This document shows positions 19,191-28,701 of a stretch of 64,000 nt of DNA, piece by piece. Location of the stretch: the NCBI RefSeq assembly GCF_003946395.1, contig NZ_RHNZ01000011.1, positions 33,855 to 97,854 on the forward strand. Reading direction: 5' to 3'. The translations under genes were made by a program, and so were the position numbers. Positions within the stretch are counted from its first letter, which is position 1. Each line of letters starts with the position of its first letter. This stretch comes from Levilactobacillus fuyuanensis. GTDB lineage: Bacteria > Bacillota > Bacilli > Lactobacillales > Lactobacillaceae. A model generated the notes under the pieces. The model was given only the letters and a program-made list of their open reading frames with translations, was not told the origin of the DNA and ran no database searches.

Positions 19191-20570
19191 TTAATCTTCA
19201 CCGCGATAAGGCAGTTTCTGGTAATAATTTGGCTTGTTGGTCTGCCGTTCCCGAGCGATTGCCATGTCATATTGATTGACGGCGTCGGTAATGGTAGAGC
19301 CCGCTGCGATAAAGCTGTGATCAGCCACATCCAGTGGTGCCACTAAGTTTGAGTTAGAACCGATGAAGGCATCGTCACCCACAACAGTTTCGTGCTTGTT
19401 CTTACCGTCGTAGTTGACGAAGACGACCCCACAGCCAACGTTGATGTTCTTGCCTAATTTAGCATTCCCAACGTAGGTCAAATGGCCAACCTTAGTTCCC
19501 TCACCAATCGTGGCCTTCTTCACTTCGACAAAGTTACCGAGGTGCACTTTGGGCCCGATATGAGATTCCGGACGTAAATGACTGTTAGGCCCGATGTTAG
19601 AGCCACTGGCCATGTCGGAGTCTTCAAGTAAGGAAGACGTCACGGTCACGTGGTCAGCCAATGTGGCATTCCGTAATTCGGAGTGAGACCCGATGTAGCA
19701 GTCGTCACCGATAACCGTGTTGCCCTTTAATTGAACACCCGGTTCAATAATGGTGTCGGCACCAATCTTCACACCGGCGTCGATGTACGTCGTAGCGGGA
19801 TCAACCAGGGTCACACCATCACGCATGTGTTGTTCGTTGATCCGTTCGCGCATGATCCTAGTGGCGTTGGCCAGAGCAACCCGGTCGTTAACCCCCATGG
19901 ATTCATCGAAGTCAGCCATCTTGTACGCTGCTACGATGTCCCCGTCATGCTTCAAAATTTCAACGACGTCGGTCAGATAATATTCGCCTTGCGCGTTGTC
20001 GTTAGAGGTCTTGTGTAATGCTGCGAAGAGCTTCTTGTTGTCAAACACGTAAACTCCCGTGTTGATTTCGTGAATTTCTTGTTCTTCGGAGTTAGCATCC
20101 TTTTGTTCTACGATTTTTTCCACGATACCGATATTGTTCCGCACAATTCGACCGTAACCGGTAGGATCCGGAGCAACGGACGTTAAGATCGTAGCGGCCG
20201 CATGCTTGGCCTCGTGATAGGCGAAGAGGTCTTCAAACGTCTGTGCTTGGAACAGAGGCGTATCACCACTTACAATCAGCGTCGTCCCCTCTTCATCCTT
20301 CAAAATGGGTTCTGCTTGTAAAACGGCATCCCCAGTCCCGAGTTGTTTGGCTTGCAGGGCGTATTGCGTCCGGTCACCTAGCGTAGCTTTCACGTCATCG
20401 GCACCGTAGCCGACAATCGTGACAACCTTATCCATGTTGGTCTTTTCAACTTGGGTCAGCACGTGGTCGACCATGGCCTTGCCACAAACCTTGTGTAGAA
20501 CCTTATACAGCTTTGACTTCATCCGCGTACCCTTACCGGCTGCGAGGATAATCGTATTTCTCGTGCTCAT
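19191..20570 (-). CDS. glmU: Bifunctional GlmU (UDP-GlcNAc synthesis)
   Basis: A 459-residue bifunctional enzyme. The N-terminal uridyltransferase begins [24 protein letters not shown]; the C-terminal left-handed beta-helix acetyltransferase (about 255-450) has hexapeptide repeats and the His-containing [23 protein letters not shown]. It makes UDP-N-acetylglucosamine for peptidoglycan and teichoic acid. The start has AGGAGATAT upstream. It is 11 bases after purR and likely co-transcribed. Confidence 0.97.
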   Translation of the reverse strand: MSTRNTIILAAGKGTRMKSKLYKVLHKVCGKAMVDHVLTQVEKTNMDKVVTIVGYGADDVKATLGDRTQYALQAKQLGTGDAVLQAEPILKDEEGTTLIVSGDTPLFQAQTFEDLFAYHEAKHAAATILTSVAPDPTGYGRIVRNNIGIVEKIVEQKDANSEEQEIHEINTGVYVFDNKKLFAALHKTSNDNAQGEYYLTDVVEILKHDGDIVAAYKMADFDESMGVNDRVALANATRIMRERINEQHMRDGVTLVDPATTYIDAGVKIGADTIIEPGVQLKGNTVIGDDCYIGSHSELRNATLADHVTVTSSLLEDSDMASGSNIGPNSHLRPESHIGPKVHLGNFVEVKKATIGEGTKVGHLTYVGNAKLGKNINVGCGVVFVNYDGKNKHETVVGDDAFIGSNSNLVAPLDVADHSFIAAGSTITDAVNQYDMAIARERQTNKPNYYQKLPYRGED

Positions 20571-20581
20571 TCCGATATCTC

Positions 20582-21430
20582 CTAATTTAATGAATTATTT
20601 TCATCGCCAAAAATCTGAGTCAGGTAATTCCCTGGCGCCACACGGATCTGTTCGTCCGCGGTCTGAATTTTCAGTAACGAGGTGTACTTGCTAACAGTCC
20701 GTTGGCCGTCAAAATCACCTTCGGCAAAGACTGCCACGCCGGCGAGTTGTGAATCAAACTCATCGACCAGAGAGCGCAAACCACCAACGGTCCCGCCACC
20801 CTTCATGTAATCATCAACAATTAACACGCGTGAATTTGGCTTCACACTACGCTTGGACAGCGCCATCCGTTCGATCCGCTTGGTCGAGCCGGAGACGTAG
20901 TTCACACTCACCGTTGAGCCTTCGGTAATCTGAGAGTCATGTCGCACAATGACAAACGGCACATTCAGATAACTGGCAACACTCTCGGCTAACGGAATTC
21001 CCTTAGTCGCCACCGTCACCACAACGTCGACAGACTGGTTCAAGTACTGCGTCGCCAAGATCCGGCCGATTTGCCGCAAAGCTGCGGGCCGACCCAGGAT
21101 GTCTGACATATAAACATAGCCACCGGGCAAATACCGGTCGGCTTCGGATAATTCAGTAATCATTTCACCAACAAATTGTTCAGCTTCTTCTCTTAAAATA
21201 TAAGGGATAAACCGGGCACCACCAGCGGCGCCGGGGACGGTCTCCAGTAGACCGGTACCACGAGCTTGGAGCGTTCGCTTCAAAATAGTCAGATCTTCAC
21301 TGATGGAAGACTTGGCCGATTCATACCGCGCTGCAAAAAATGTCAAAGACACCAATTGGTGCGGGCGTTCTAATAAATACCGAGTCATATCGACCAAACG
21401 GTCACTTCTTCTGACTTTCAACCTCTTCAC
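20582..21430 (-). CDS. purR: Purine operon repressor
   Basis: A 282-residue Gram-positive PurR. The N-terminal winged helix reads [24 protein letters not shown], and the C-terminal phosphoribosyltransferase-like domain carries [16 protein letters not shown], the PRPP-binding motif. PRPP relieves repression when adenine is low; the PRPP maker prs is two genes downstream. Two PurBox-like sequences lie at the gene's own promoter. Confidence 0.95.
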   Translation of the reverse strand: MKRLKVRRSDRLVDMTRYLLERPHQLVSLTFFAARYESAKSSISEDLTILKRTLQARGTGLLETVPGAAGGARFIPYILREEAEQFVGEMITELSEADRYLPGGYVYMSDILGRPAALRQIGRILATQYLNQSVDVVVTVATKGIPLAESVASYLNVPFVIVRHDSQITEGSTVSVNYVSGSTKRIERMALSKRSVKPNSRVLIVDDYMKGGGTVGGLRSLVDEFDSQLAGVAVFAEGDFDGQRTVSKYTSLLKIQTADEQIRVAPGNYLTQIFGDENNSLN

Positions 21431-21464
21431 CTCATCTATTTCTTTAGAGTTAATTGTAAGCCCA

Positions 21465-21507
21465 ATTTTAGCATAAATGTTCGGGTTTTTCGTTACATTT
21501 CGGTTAG
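21465..21507 (-). promoter_or_regulatory. purR promoter with two PurBoxes
   Basis: On the minus strand, AAACCCGAACATT (21476-21488) matches the PurBox AWWWCCGAACWWT at 12 of 13 positions. A weaker second box, CTAACCGAAATGT, lies at 21495-21507, 19 bases away. A TAAAAT -10 sits at 21465-21470, just downstream. This indicates autoregulation by PurR. Confidence 0.7.
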
Positions 21508-21694
21508 AATTAATAATTTTTTGGAACTTTTATCAAAATGAAAGCATAATCCGAGATTATTTGATTATGAAAGCCGGAAAAGGTCTGAACCATTTACGAT
21601 TAACCAGCCTTGTTTCTAACCAATCCCATCACTTCCAGTTATCAGCCTATAGGTTTCCCACGTCACTTTCAACTGATTGCCATCACAACATGCA

Positions 21695-21740
21695 CAAAAG
21701 CTGCGGCGAACCAACACTAATCATTGATTCACCGCAGCTT
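21695..21740 (-). terminator. Terminator of the zinc uptake operon
   Basis: AAGCTGCGG pairs with CCGCAGCTT, followed by TTTT on the minus strand. Confidence 0.65.
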
Positions 21741-21779
21741 CAGACCACTTTTTATTTAATTAATTGCTAGTGAACAGTT

Positions 21780-21824
21780 ACCGCCTGCGGCTAACATAAC
21801 TCTTCACCTCAAACGTTAGCCGCG
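21780..21824 (+). repeat. Probable remnant (copy G) of the structured repeat
   Basis: Starts CGCCTGCGGCT like the left edge of copies A, E and F, then closes directly as a GCGGCTAAC/GTTAGCCGC hairpin without the internal arms. Confidence 0.35.
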
Positions 21825-21873
21825 TCAATGAACCAATAAATCTTCTTTTGATTCTACATGTAACAATCATTAT

Positions 21874-22671
21874 TTATTCTGCAGTCTGTAGTCGTTGCCA
21901 ACCTAAAGCAATGAAATAGAAGATGGCTTCGATGGCCGCGATGAAGAATGACACGGGGAAGTTCGTCACGTAGCTCAGAACCAAGCCGCTCCAGACGCCG
22001 ACCAGGGCCAATGTAATAGCGAGGACCATCATTCCTCCCACTGTGTGAGCGAAGTACTTGGCGGTAGCCGCCGGCAGCGTCAGCAGGATAAAGATCAACA
22101 GTGACCCCACGATTTGCGCAGCCACACTGACACTCAGCGCCAGCAGAACCAGGAAGGTAATCGACAAAGCATTGGTCCAAAGCCCCTTGACCCGGGCCCC
22201 AGTGTGATCGAACGAATCAAACTTCAGAAACCGGTAGATCACGAAGACCACAATCAATACGAGCAATGACAGCCATAACATCTGTTGCACGTCGCTGGCA
22301 CTAATCCCAATAACACTCCCGAATAGGATACTAGTGGCATAACTGGCATTCTTATTAGCCAGCGAAAGAAACAAAATTCCTAACCCAATGAACAGCGCCG
22401 AGATGGCACTGGTTGCCGCTTCCCGTCGTTCAGAGCGCGCCGAGAGCTGCCCCACGATAACCGAACTCACCACCGTAAACAGGAGCATCCCGTTTAACGG
22501 TGCCCAGCCAGCGAAGACCCCAAAGGCTGCCCCAGAGAAGCCAATTTCAGAGAGCGTATGCGTCAAGAAAGACATGTTGCGGGCAATCACGAAGACGCCC
22601 ATGATGCCACAGATGATGGCGATGATGGTGCCGGCCGCGAAGGCGTTGCGCATAAATTCATAACTAAACAT
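21874..22671 (-). CDS. Zinc ABC transporter permease (ABC-3 family)
   Basis: A 265-residue ZnuB-like permease. About eight hydrophobic helices; typical ABC-3 family segments are FMRNAFAAGTIIAIICGIMGVFVIARNMSFLTHTLSEIGFSGAAFG near the N-terminus and LLVTLPAAT-like ILLTLPAATAKYFA later. It is the last gene of a three-gene operon and overlaps the ATPase gene by 8 bases. The upstream Zur-type box points to zinc. Confidence 0.9.
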   Translation of the reverse strand: MFSYEFMRNAFAAGTIIAIICGIMGVFVIARNMSFLTHTLSEIGFSGAAFGVFAGWAPLNGMLLFTVVSSVIVGQLSARSERREAATSAISALFIGLGILFLSLANKNASYATSILFGSVIGISASDVQQMLWLSLLVLIVVFVIYRFLKFDSFDHTGARVKGLWTNALSITFLVLLALSVSVAAQIVGSLLIFILLTLPAATAKYFAHTVGGMMVLAITLALVGVWSGLVLSYVTNFPVSFFIAAIEAIFYFIALGWQRLQTAE

Positions 22672-23362
22672 TTTCGCCCTCCCACACCTTTTCAGTCGTC
22701 AAATTCGTGATGGGCCCCTGTTCCACTTTACCAGGCGTCATCATTAAGTAGTGTTGCGTATACTTCTGGGCCATCGGAATATCATGGGTCACAAAGAGGA
22801 CCGTCAATTTCAAGCGTTGATTCAGCTCCGTCACTAGATCCAGTAGTTCCGTCTTGGTCACAGGGTCCAGACTAGCCGTCGATTCGTCCAGGATCAACAA
22901 GTTGGGCGCTTCCACCAAAGCCTGTGCGAGGTAAGCCTTCTGCTTTTCCCCACCCGAGGCTTGACCGATGGGCCGTTTAGCCAACTGCTTCAGACCAGTC
23001 TGGTCCAGAATCTTTTGAACCTTAGCGCGTTCCTTGGCAGAGAGCCAGGGTAGCTTCCAGCCGGTCAGATTCAGCCCCACGAAGTCCTTGATTGTCAACG
23101 GATAGTCGGCATCGATATTCCGAAACTGTGGCACGTAGCCAATCGTGACGTCACCCTGACTGGGTAGGTACGAGATTTTTCCATGCGTTGGATGCAATTG
23201 ATGGAGGATGGTCCGCATCAACGTCGTCTTGCCGACCCCGTTTTTTCCGATGATACTCCACATTTCTCCCTGGCGAATCGTCAGGTTAAGGTCGTCAAAT
23301 ACTGGATGATTGGGAAAAGTCACGCCGAGATGTTCTAATTTTAATATGGGTGCACTTTCCAT
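22664..23362 (-). CDS. Zinc ABC transporter ATPase
   Basis: A 232-residue ABC ATPase of the metal family. Walker A IGKNGVGKTT (38-47), signature ASGGEKQKAYLA (about 136-147), Walker B LLILDESTASLD, H-loop VLFVTHD. The usual Walker B DEP is DES, and the signature is ASGGE rather than LSGGQ; both occur in metal-transporter ATPases. The start codon shares one base with the upstream gene stop, so translation is coupled. Confidence 0.9.
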   Translation of the reverse strand: MESAPILKLEHLGVTFPNHPVFDDLNLTIRQGEMWSIIGKNGVGKTTLMRTILHQLHPTHGKISYLPSQGDVTIGYVPQFRNIDADYPLTIKDFVGLNLTGWKLPWLSAKERAKVQKILDQTGLKQLAKRPIGQASGGEKQKAYLAQALVEAPNLLILDESTASLDPVTKTELLDLVTELNQRLKLTVLFVTHDIPMAQKYTQHYLMMTPGKVEQGPITNLTTEKVWEGENV

Positions 23363-24297
23363 TAGGACTGTCCCTCCTTCGCTTGAATTCGTTGGACCTG
23401 TTGATACTGTTTCAGCATCCAGGTCCGGTAGCTTTGATTGACCGGCATCGTCTCAGTCACCTTGACGATGGGGATATCGTATTTTTTGGCAAGGTTGACC
23501 ATTGCCGTCACGTTTTTACTCGTATTCTGCGTGTTCTCTACAAAAAAGGGAATTTTACGTTGTTTAATTTGATTTTGAAGCTTGGTAATATCAGCCGGCG
23601 TGGGATCGCTGTCCTCTTCGATTGACTGTGCAAAGTGACCATCGCTGATGCGATAGCCCATTGCGCTCAATGCTAAGTCAAAGACGGGTTCGCTCACCGC
23701 GACCTTCTGCCGATCACTGTGCTTCGCCAATTGCTTAGCAAGTTGCGGTAGAGCCGCTAATTGTTTCTCGTAGGCGGTTCCCCGGCGTTTGAACTCAGCC
23801 GCATGACTCGGTTCAAGCTTACTGAACTGGGTCACCAAGTGACGGGTCACCTTGACCATAGTCGTCGGGTCCGTCCACAAGTGGGGATTATCCCCCGTTT
23901 TCTTGCCCATAAGGGTGCCAATCGTTAGCTTCTTTGTCTGAGCGTCATCGTTAGCCGCTACGACCCGGTCCATCCAACTATCGTAGCCCAGGCCATTCGC
24001 AATGACCACATCGGCCTTAGCGACCTTCTTAGCCGTCTTCACGTCTGGCTCATAGCTCTCGGCATCGATGCTAGGGCTATTAATGACTGTCGTCACCTGA
24101 CCACGATCGCCCAGAATGGCCTTGGCCGCCTCACCGTAGAAGCCCAAGGTTGCGACCACATGAATCTGATTGTCGGCATGCTTAGTGGTGGGCGCCGCCG
24201 AGCATGCACTCAGGGTAACTCCCACCATTAAGATGGCCAGTAGGGTCAGGAGACCTCGCTGCCAAAATTTTCGTTTTCCAAGCTGCAATCGACTCAT
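23362..24297 (-). CDS. Zinc-binding lipoprotein of an ABC transporter
   Basis: A 311-residue extracellular solute-binding lipoprotein (cluster A-I). Signal peptide with lipobox TLSAC, Cys32 lipidated. The sequence contains NPHLWTDP (His139), but the first ligand position, usually His in an (A/P)H(D/E)(Y/F)EP motif, reads DAESYEP with Glu80, and the later His site reads SEPVF with Glu. So the metal site is non-canonical. The protein lacks the His-rich loop of ZnuA. It is the first gene of the operon, behind a near-perfect Zur-type operator; zinc is the likely metal. Confidence 0.85.
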   Translation of the reverse strand: MSRLQLGKRKFWQRGLLTLLAILMVGVTLSACSAAPTTKHADNQIHVVATLGFYGEAAKAILGDRGQVTTVINSPSIDAESYEPDVKTAKKVAKADVVIANGLGYDSWMDRVVAANDDAQTKKLTIGTLMGKKTGDNPHLWTDPTTMVKVTRHLVTQFSKLEPSHAAEFKRRGTAYEKQLAALPQLAKQLAKHSDRQKVAVSEPVFDLALSAMGYRISDGHFAQSIEEDSDPTPADITKLQNQIKQRKIPFFVENTQNTSKNVTAMVNLAKKYDIPIVKVTETMPVNQSYRTWMLKQYQQVQRIQAKEGQS

Positions 24298-24318
24298 CCC
24301 ATTTCTCCGCTAAATATG

Positions 24319-24341
24319 TAAACAGTAATGATTACCGTTTA
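24319..24341 (-). promoter_or_regulatory. Zur-type operator before the zinc operon
   Basis: A 23-base inverted repeat centred on 24330: TAAAC/GTTTA arms and a GTAAT-g-ATTAC core, with a single unpaired position in each half. The core equals that of the Bacillus Zur box (GTAATnATTAC). It lies 22 bases before the lipoprotein start, in the promoter region. Confidence 0.8.
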
Positions 24342-24388
24342 ATATCTTACCAGATAATGAAAACTTGTCAACCACGCTTAAGTCTTCC

Positions 24389-25324
24389 TTAATCAACATA
24401 TTTTTTCAGAAAATCTTCCACTAGCTGATCATACTTGACCGGGTCTGTTGCCCGCGTGGCAATGTGTGCAGCACTAGGATCACGGTACTTTTCCTTTGGT
24501 CCCGCTGCAGCCCGGTAGAGCACGTCCAAGTTCTCCACAGGAACTGTCTGGTCGTTGGCACCCTGAATCAACAATAAAGGTAAGTGTGTGTGTCGCAATT
24601 GGTTAGCAATATTACCATCGGATAGGCGATAGCCCTCGGCCAGCCGGGAATACTGATCGGCAATTGGTACGATTGGATACGTGGGTAAGTGATATTTGTG
24701 ACGAATCCGATAGCGGGCTTCCGCCAAGACGGACGCATACCCCGAGTCGGCAATCACAGCCTTAACGTTGTGGGGCAGGTCTTCGCCAGCAGTCGCCATC
24801 ACCGTAGCGGCCCCCATCGAAATCCCCATTAGCACAATCTCACAGTCATCCCCATATTTGGCAACGACTTGATTGATCCAGCCGGTATAATCTAATCGGT
24901 CGGGCCAGCCATACCCAATCGTGTGCCCCTCACTATCGCCGTGAGCCCGTGCATCGGGCATCAGCGTGGCGTACCCCCAGTTGTGGAAGACCCGGGCGAA
25001 CGGAATCATTTGTTCACGGGCGTGACCCAAGCCGTGGGCCAAGATTGCTACCCGTTTCGTTGGCTTCTCGGCCTCTACCAAGCTGGCTCGCAGAATCAGT
25101 CCGTCTAAGCTAGTCTGCGTCCATTCAGCCGGATCATGCCGGAGATACCAAGCATTATCGTCCGCGGTATTCTCTGCAATCGCGCGCTTCTTCGTTTTAA
25201 GTCGATTACGACTGAAGGATTTTGTGGCAGCCTGGTAAACCACCGCAGCGCCACCCAAAACACTGACAGCACTAACGGCAGCCGCAGCGGCGGTGCCACC
25301 CAGAATTTTTTGCCAAGTTTTCAT
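24389..25324 (-). CDS. Membrane-anchored alpha/beta hydrolase
   Basis: About 311 residues. An N-terminal hydrophobic stretch (about 8-32, ILGGTAAAAAVSAVSVLGGAAVVY) is a signal anchor. The hydrolase domain has HGLGHAREQ (oxyanion region), nucleophile GISMGA (Ser in GxSxG), acid Asp in GANDQTVP and His in AAHIA. It belongs to the family of putative secreted or membrane-linked hydrolases of lactobacilli (YqkD-like). Substrate unknown. The start MKTWQKI at 25324 is preferred because the upstream 33 codons have no ribosome site. Confidence 0.8.
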   Translation of the reverse strand: MKTWQKILGGTAAAAAVSAVSVLGGAAVVYQAATKSFSRNRLKTKKRAIAENTADDNAWYLRHDPAEWTQTSLDGLILRASLVEAEKPTKRVAILAHGLGHAREQMIPFARVFHNWGYATLMPDARAHGDSEGHTIGYGWPDRLDYTGWINQVVAKYGDDCEIVLMGISMGAATVMATAGEDLPHNVKAVIADSGYASVLAEARYRIRHKYHLPTYPIVPIADQYSRLAEGYRLSDGNIANQLRHTHLPLLLIQGANDQTVPVENLDVLYRAAAGPKEKYRDPSAAHIATRATDPVKYDQLVEDFLKKYVD

Positions 25325-25571
25325 ATTGACTACCCCATTTCTAGTTATTTTCAACGTTGTATCGGATTCAGCGCGCAAGAAAATTAGTCTCTGCTTTGAA
25401 CACGTTAAACCAGACTGACACAACGTTCACTTTAGGCTTATCACCTATACTCTAGCTAAAAATGAGAGCGTTTTCCACTCTTTGCTTGAAATTCATGGCA
25501 ATTTTCATAATCTGTGGTGCTAATGTTCTCTATCTGATAGATAATCCCGGTTTTCGCCTATTACACGGGGT

Positions 25572-25712
25572 CTATTTCGCCCGCTCATCTTGATGCTTAC
25601 TATATAACAACTGAATCAATTCCAACTGCGTCAGTTGCCCCTTCAAGATAGCCCCAACTTCGGCGACCATCCGGGGATCTACGGGAATATTTTCTCTCTC
25701 CAATGCCTTCAC
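25572..25712 (-). CDS. Possible small protein of 46 residues
   Basis: An uninterrupted frame beginning GTG 25712 and ending TAG 25572, encoding an ordered, helix-prone sequence (IPVDPRMVAEVGAIL..QLTQLELIQLLY..). AGGTGA precedes the GTG, although very closely. No family recognised. It lies in an otherwise empty 400-base intergenic region between the hydrolase and UDG genes. It could be a small gene or a relic of a longer one. Confidence 0.35.
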   Translation of the reverse strand: MKALERENIPVDPRMVAEVGAILKGQLTQLELIQLLYSKHQDERAK

Positions 25713-25782
25713 CTCACCTAGCTATCATGACTGTTTTCACTGGGCAACGCCAGCCAAACGTCTTACAAATTTTGTTATATGC

Positions 25783-25822
25783 AAAAAGGCGTCAGGTCAA
25801 CGTTTTTGCTGACTCGACACCT
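25783..25822 (-). terminator. Terminator of the UDG-like gene
   Basis: GGTGTCGAGTCAG pairs with CTGACGCC with a bulge, then TTTTT on the minus strand. Confidence 0.65.
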
Positions 25823-25829
25823 CATAATT

Positions 25830-26411
25830 TTAGTGAATAATTTGTTTGACGCGTGCCTGCAACTCAGGCACCACATTGTCTAAGAACCACGGATGCTGGT
25901 GCAGCCACCCATAGTTCAGCGGTGACGGATGCACCAATGGAAAGTACTCCGGTAAATAGTCCTGATAGTGCGCCACCGTTGCCGTCAACGTCTGCTCACG
26001 CTGGGGTAGGTAGTATTTCTGCGCGTACTGCCCGATCAACAGGATCAGCTTTATGTTGGGCATTAATGCCAACAGCGGGGCGTGCCACTTGTCCGCAAAC
26101 CCCTTACGCGGTGGCAGATCACCCCCATGGGCATGTTTACCAGGATAGTAGAAGTCCAATGGCAACACAGCCACTTTTCCCGAATGATAGAACTGATCTT
26201 TAGTCACGCCCATCCAATCCCGCAAGCGATTTCCGCTAGCATCATCCCAGAAGGTCATCGATGCCTGAGCCCGACGACTCGGCGCCTGACTGACCAGCAA
26301 AATCTCCGCTCCGGCTTCAACGTGGTAGAGCGGCTGAATCCCCTGTTCGGTAAAGCCTTGATTCTGTGGATCGTCCTGAATCGCCTGAAAAATCTGTGCT
26401 GCTGTCTGCAT
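25830..26411 (-). CDS. Uracil-DNA glycosylase family protein
   Basis: A 193-residue protein with the glycosylase superfamily pattern: ILLVSQAPSRRAQASMTFWDDASGNRLRDWMG near residues 38-69 and the C-terminal HPSPLNYGW (about 161-169). These correspond to the water-activating GxxPG-like and HPSP motifs of family 4/5-like UDGs. No 4Fe-4S cysteines are visible. It probably removes uracil or a related lesion from DNA. The start ATG 26411 has GGAGG nearby. It is 19 bases downstream of ispE. Confidence 0.75.
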   Translation of the reverse strand: MQTAAQIFQAIQDDPQNQGFTEQGIQPLYHVEAGAEILLVSQAPSRRAQASMTFWDDASGNRLRDWMGVTKDQFYHSGKVAVLPLDFYYPGKHAHGGDLPPRKGFADKWHAPLLALMPNIKLILLIGQYAQKYYLPQREQTLTATVAHYQDYLPEYFPLVHPSPLNYGWLHQHPWFLDNVVPELQARVKQIIH

Positions 26412-26430
26412 CAACGCTTCCTCCTCAGGC

Positions 26431-27285
26431 TTACGGCAATGGCCGTACCAAATACACCTCGCGACAGAAACCCTTCATCCCATTAAAGACGCGCTGGGCC
26501 CGCGATTGCTTACTGCACAAGCCAAAGACGGTTGGTCCGGTTCCACTCATCTGAGCGACGTCGGCTCCGAACTTCATCATCTGTTGTTTGAGTTGCGTAA
26601 TCTCCGGGTACCGGTGCGCCGTCAACGGCTCCAACACGTTACCCATAACCGCACACATCTCCTCGATGTCTTGATCACGCACCGCTTTCAATAAGCTATC
26701 GATATCCGGATGTTCCAGATCATCGTAACGAATCTGCTGAAGGATGCTGGGCGTGGAGACGCTCACCTTGGGCTTGGCCAAGACCACCCACGCAGCCGGT
26801 AGCTTCGACAGCGGCGTGATTCGCTCGCCGCGACCGCGTACGTGGGCCGTCCGACCGTACACGCAGTACGGCACATCCGAATCAATCTGCAAGCCGAGTT
26901 CGGCCAGCTCCTGCCAACTCAATCCCAGGTCCCACAATTGATTGAGCCCCCGCAAAACGGCGGCAGCATCGGATGACCCACCGCCTAATCCCGCAGCGAC
27001 AGGAATATTCTTTTTGATTCGAATATTGACCCCCTCACCCACGTTGAATGTCGTTTGGAGTAAATGGGCGGCCTGATAGGCCAAGTTTCGCTGATCATTT
27101 GGCAAAAAGCCACTATCCGAGGCAACCCGGATGCGTTTATGTTTGGTTAACGTTTGAATTTCGACATAGTCAGCCAAGTCCACGGACGTCATGACCATAT
27201 TCCACTCCTCCGCACCATCCTGATGATGGTACGGGGTGTCGAGCCCGAGGTTTATCTTGGCAGGCGCCTTTTCAATCAGTTGCAT
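26431..27285 (-). CDS. ispE: 4-diphosphocytidyl-2-C-methyl-D-erythritol kinase
   Basis: A 284-residue GHMP kinase. KAPAKINLGLDT (N-terminal motif), PVAAGLGGGSSDAAAVLRGLN (about 92-112, ATP loop) and QMSGTGPTVFGL near the C-terminus are typical. In the MEP isoprenoid pathway it phosphorylates CDP-ME. Lactobacilli generally use mevalonate, and mvaA lies in this same window; so this is likely an orphan retained in the conserved veg-ispE-purR context, possibly with another role. RBS AAGGTGAG. Confidence 0.9.
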   Translation of the reverse strand: MQLIEKAPAKINLGLDTPYHHQDGAEEWNMVMTSVDLADYVEIQTLTKHKRIRVASDSGFLPNDQRNLAYQAAHLLQTTFNVGEGVNIRIKKNIPVAAGLGGGSSDAAAVLRGLNQLWDLGLSWQELAELGLQIDSDVPYCVYGRTAHVRGRGERITPLSKLPAAWVVLAKPKVSVSTPSILQQIRYDDLEHPDIDSLLKAVRDQDIEEMCAVMGNVLEPLTAHRYPEITQLKQQMMKFGADVAQMSGTGPTVFGLCSKQSRAQRVFNGMKGFCREVYLVRPLP

Positions 27286-27370
27286 GAGCTCACCTTAATT
27301 CCAGATAGGCCACTGCCTACCGTTCTCCTGAATCTGATTAAGCCTATTATACTATGGTTACCGCCAAAAT

Positions 27371-27431
27371 AAAAAGGGTTCTCCAAGCCCCACGCTAATT
27401 CCTAATCAGCTGGCGCCTGCGAACCCCTCAT
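27371..27431 (-). terminator. Terminator-like hairpin between veg and ispE
   Basis: GGGTTC (27376-27381) pairs with GAACCC (27421-27426); T-run at 27371-27375 on the minus strand. It is preceded on the plus strand by CCAAAATAAAAA, as is the next terminator. Confidence 0.55.
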
Positions 27432-27450
27432 TCTCATTTTTTTCCAAAAT

Positions 27451-27469
27451 AAAAAGGCCTTACTGGCCC
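27451..27469 (-). terminator. Short terminator of veg
   Basis: GGGCCAGTAAGGCC then TTTTT on the minus strand, immediately after the veg stop. Confidence 0.6.
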
Positions 27470-27475
27470 AATTAT

Positions 27476-27712
27476 CTATTCATCAAAGTCGACTTCGATG
27501 TTTTTGGTTAAAATATCGGTATAGCTATATGAAACCCGTTCAAACGAATTTTCGTCCTGGTCTAAATCCACAACGAATACAGCTGGATAGGTTTCTCGAA
27601 GAATTCCATGCCGTTCTGTTGTCTTCTTACGCCCGGCCTGTGCGATCACCATTAGCTTTTCACCAATGCGCTCGTCCAGTTTGTTCTTAATGTTCGCTAA
27701 ACTTGTTGGCAT
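27476..27712 (-). CDS. veg: Veg family protein
   Basis: A 78-residue protein, DUF1021/Veg. MPTSLANIKNKLDERIGEKLMVIAQAGRKKTTERHGILRETYPAVFVVDLD is the diagnostic core. In Bacillus it influences biofilm formation and germination through an unclear mechanism. The start at 27712 follows GAGGTGAAG. Located between ksgA and ispE as in other Firmicutes. Confidence 0.93.
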   Translation of the reverse strand: MPTSLANIKNKLDERIGEKLMVIAQAGRKKTTERHGILRETYPAVFVVDLDQDENSFERVSYSYTDILTKNIEVDFDE

Positions 27713-27810
27713 GCACTTCACCTCTGTGAAACATGATACCATGGTTTCACAAAAAACGCAAATTATACCACACTAGCCCACAATCCGCAAGAATCCGCAA
27801 TTGAAAAGGG

Positions 27811-28701
27811 TTACACAAGGCCTTCATTGTGAAAAGCATTGGTTAATTCAATGAAATTTACCAAGGTTAGCCGTTCTGGCCGTAACTGTTGTGAAATACC
27901 AACGTCTTTCAAGACCGCTTCGATCCGTTCACGAACTTCTGGTTGTTTCCCAAAAATCCCTTGCAGATTGTTCCACAGTGTCTTGCGACGATGCGCGAAG
28001 CAACCCTTAACGAACTTGTACAAAGCTTGGTCGTCGTACGGTTTAACCGGTAACGGTTCCCGTGGTGTCAACCGAATGATGGCGGAGTCAACGTTCGGTT
28101 GTGGGATAAAGGCCGTGCGCGGCACCTCAAAGGCAACCTCCACGTGAGCGCGGTACTGCATGACCACGGAGAGCGACCCGTAGGCCTTGGTACCAGGCTC
28201 AGCGACCAAACGATCGGCCACTTCCCGCTGCATCATGACCACAATCTCATCGAAACTCACGCCGCTCTGCAGCACGCCCATCAGAATTGGTGTCGTGATG
28301 TAGTAAGGCAGATTAGCCACGATTTTGACAGGATGACCCGGTTCGAATTCATTTTTAATCACAGCCGGCAGATTAGCCTTCAGAATATCCTGATTGATCA
28401 CCTTAACGTTGTCGTAATCCATCAGCGTTTCGTCGAGAACTGGCAACAGGTTTTCGTCAATTTCAAAGGCTACGACCTTCCGTGCTCGCTTGGCGATCTG
28501 CTCTGTCAACGCCCCAATCCCAGGGCCGATTTCAATGACGTTGTCGTTATCGGTCACATCCGCAGCGTTAACGATGTTGCGAAGGATATTTAAGTCCGAG
28601 AGAAAGTTTTGTCCCAGGCTCTTCTTGGCCACTAACCGGTAACGGGATAGGATGGCCTTGGTGCGAGCTGGTGAGCCAATTTCGGGTACGCTATTATTCA
28701 T
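27811..28701 (-). CDS. rsmA: 16S rRNA dimethyladenosine transferase
   Basis: A 296-residue KsgA, which dimethylates two adenines at the 3' end of 16S rRNA. SAM motif I is [15 protein letters not shown]; the catalytic motif IV is [15 protein letters not shown] in [11 protein letters not shown] is the N-terminal signature. The start ATG 28701 lies behind AGGAGG and overlaps the rnmV stop by 8 bases, so translation is coupled. Confidence 0.97.
   Translation of the reverse strand: MNNSVPEIGSPARTKAILSRYRLVAKKSLGQNFLSDLNILRNIVNAADVTDNDNVIEIGPGIGALTEQIAKRARKVVAFEIDENLLPVLDETLMDYDNVKVINQDILKANLPAVIKNEFEPGHPVKIVANLPYYITTPILMGVLQSGVSFDEIVVMMQREVADRLVAEPGTKAYGSLSVVMQYRAHVEVAFEVPRTAFIPQPNVDSAIIRLTPREPLPVKPYDDQALYKFVKGCFAHRRKTLWNNLQGIFGKQPEVRERIEAVLKDVGISQQLRPERLTLVNFIELTNAFHNEGLV

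Larger units (their letters stand above)
21508..21873. other. Intergenic region between purR and the zinc operon
   Basis: No gene is supported. It contains a terminator hairpin for the zinc operon (21695-21740) and a GCGGCTAAC/GTTAGCCGC hairpin at 21786-21820, which begins with the CGCCTGCGGCT edge of the structured repeat family and may be a remnant of it. Confidence 0.5.
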
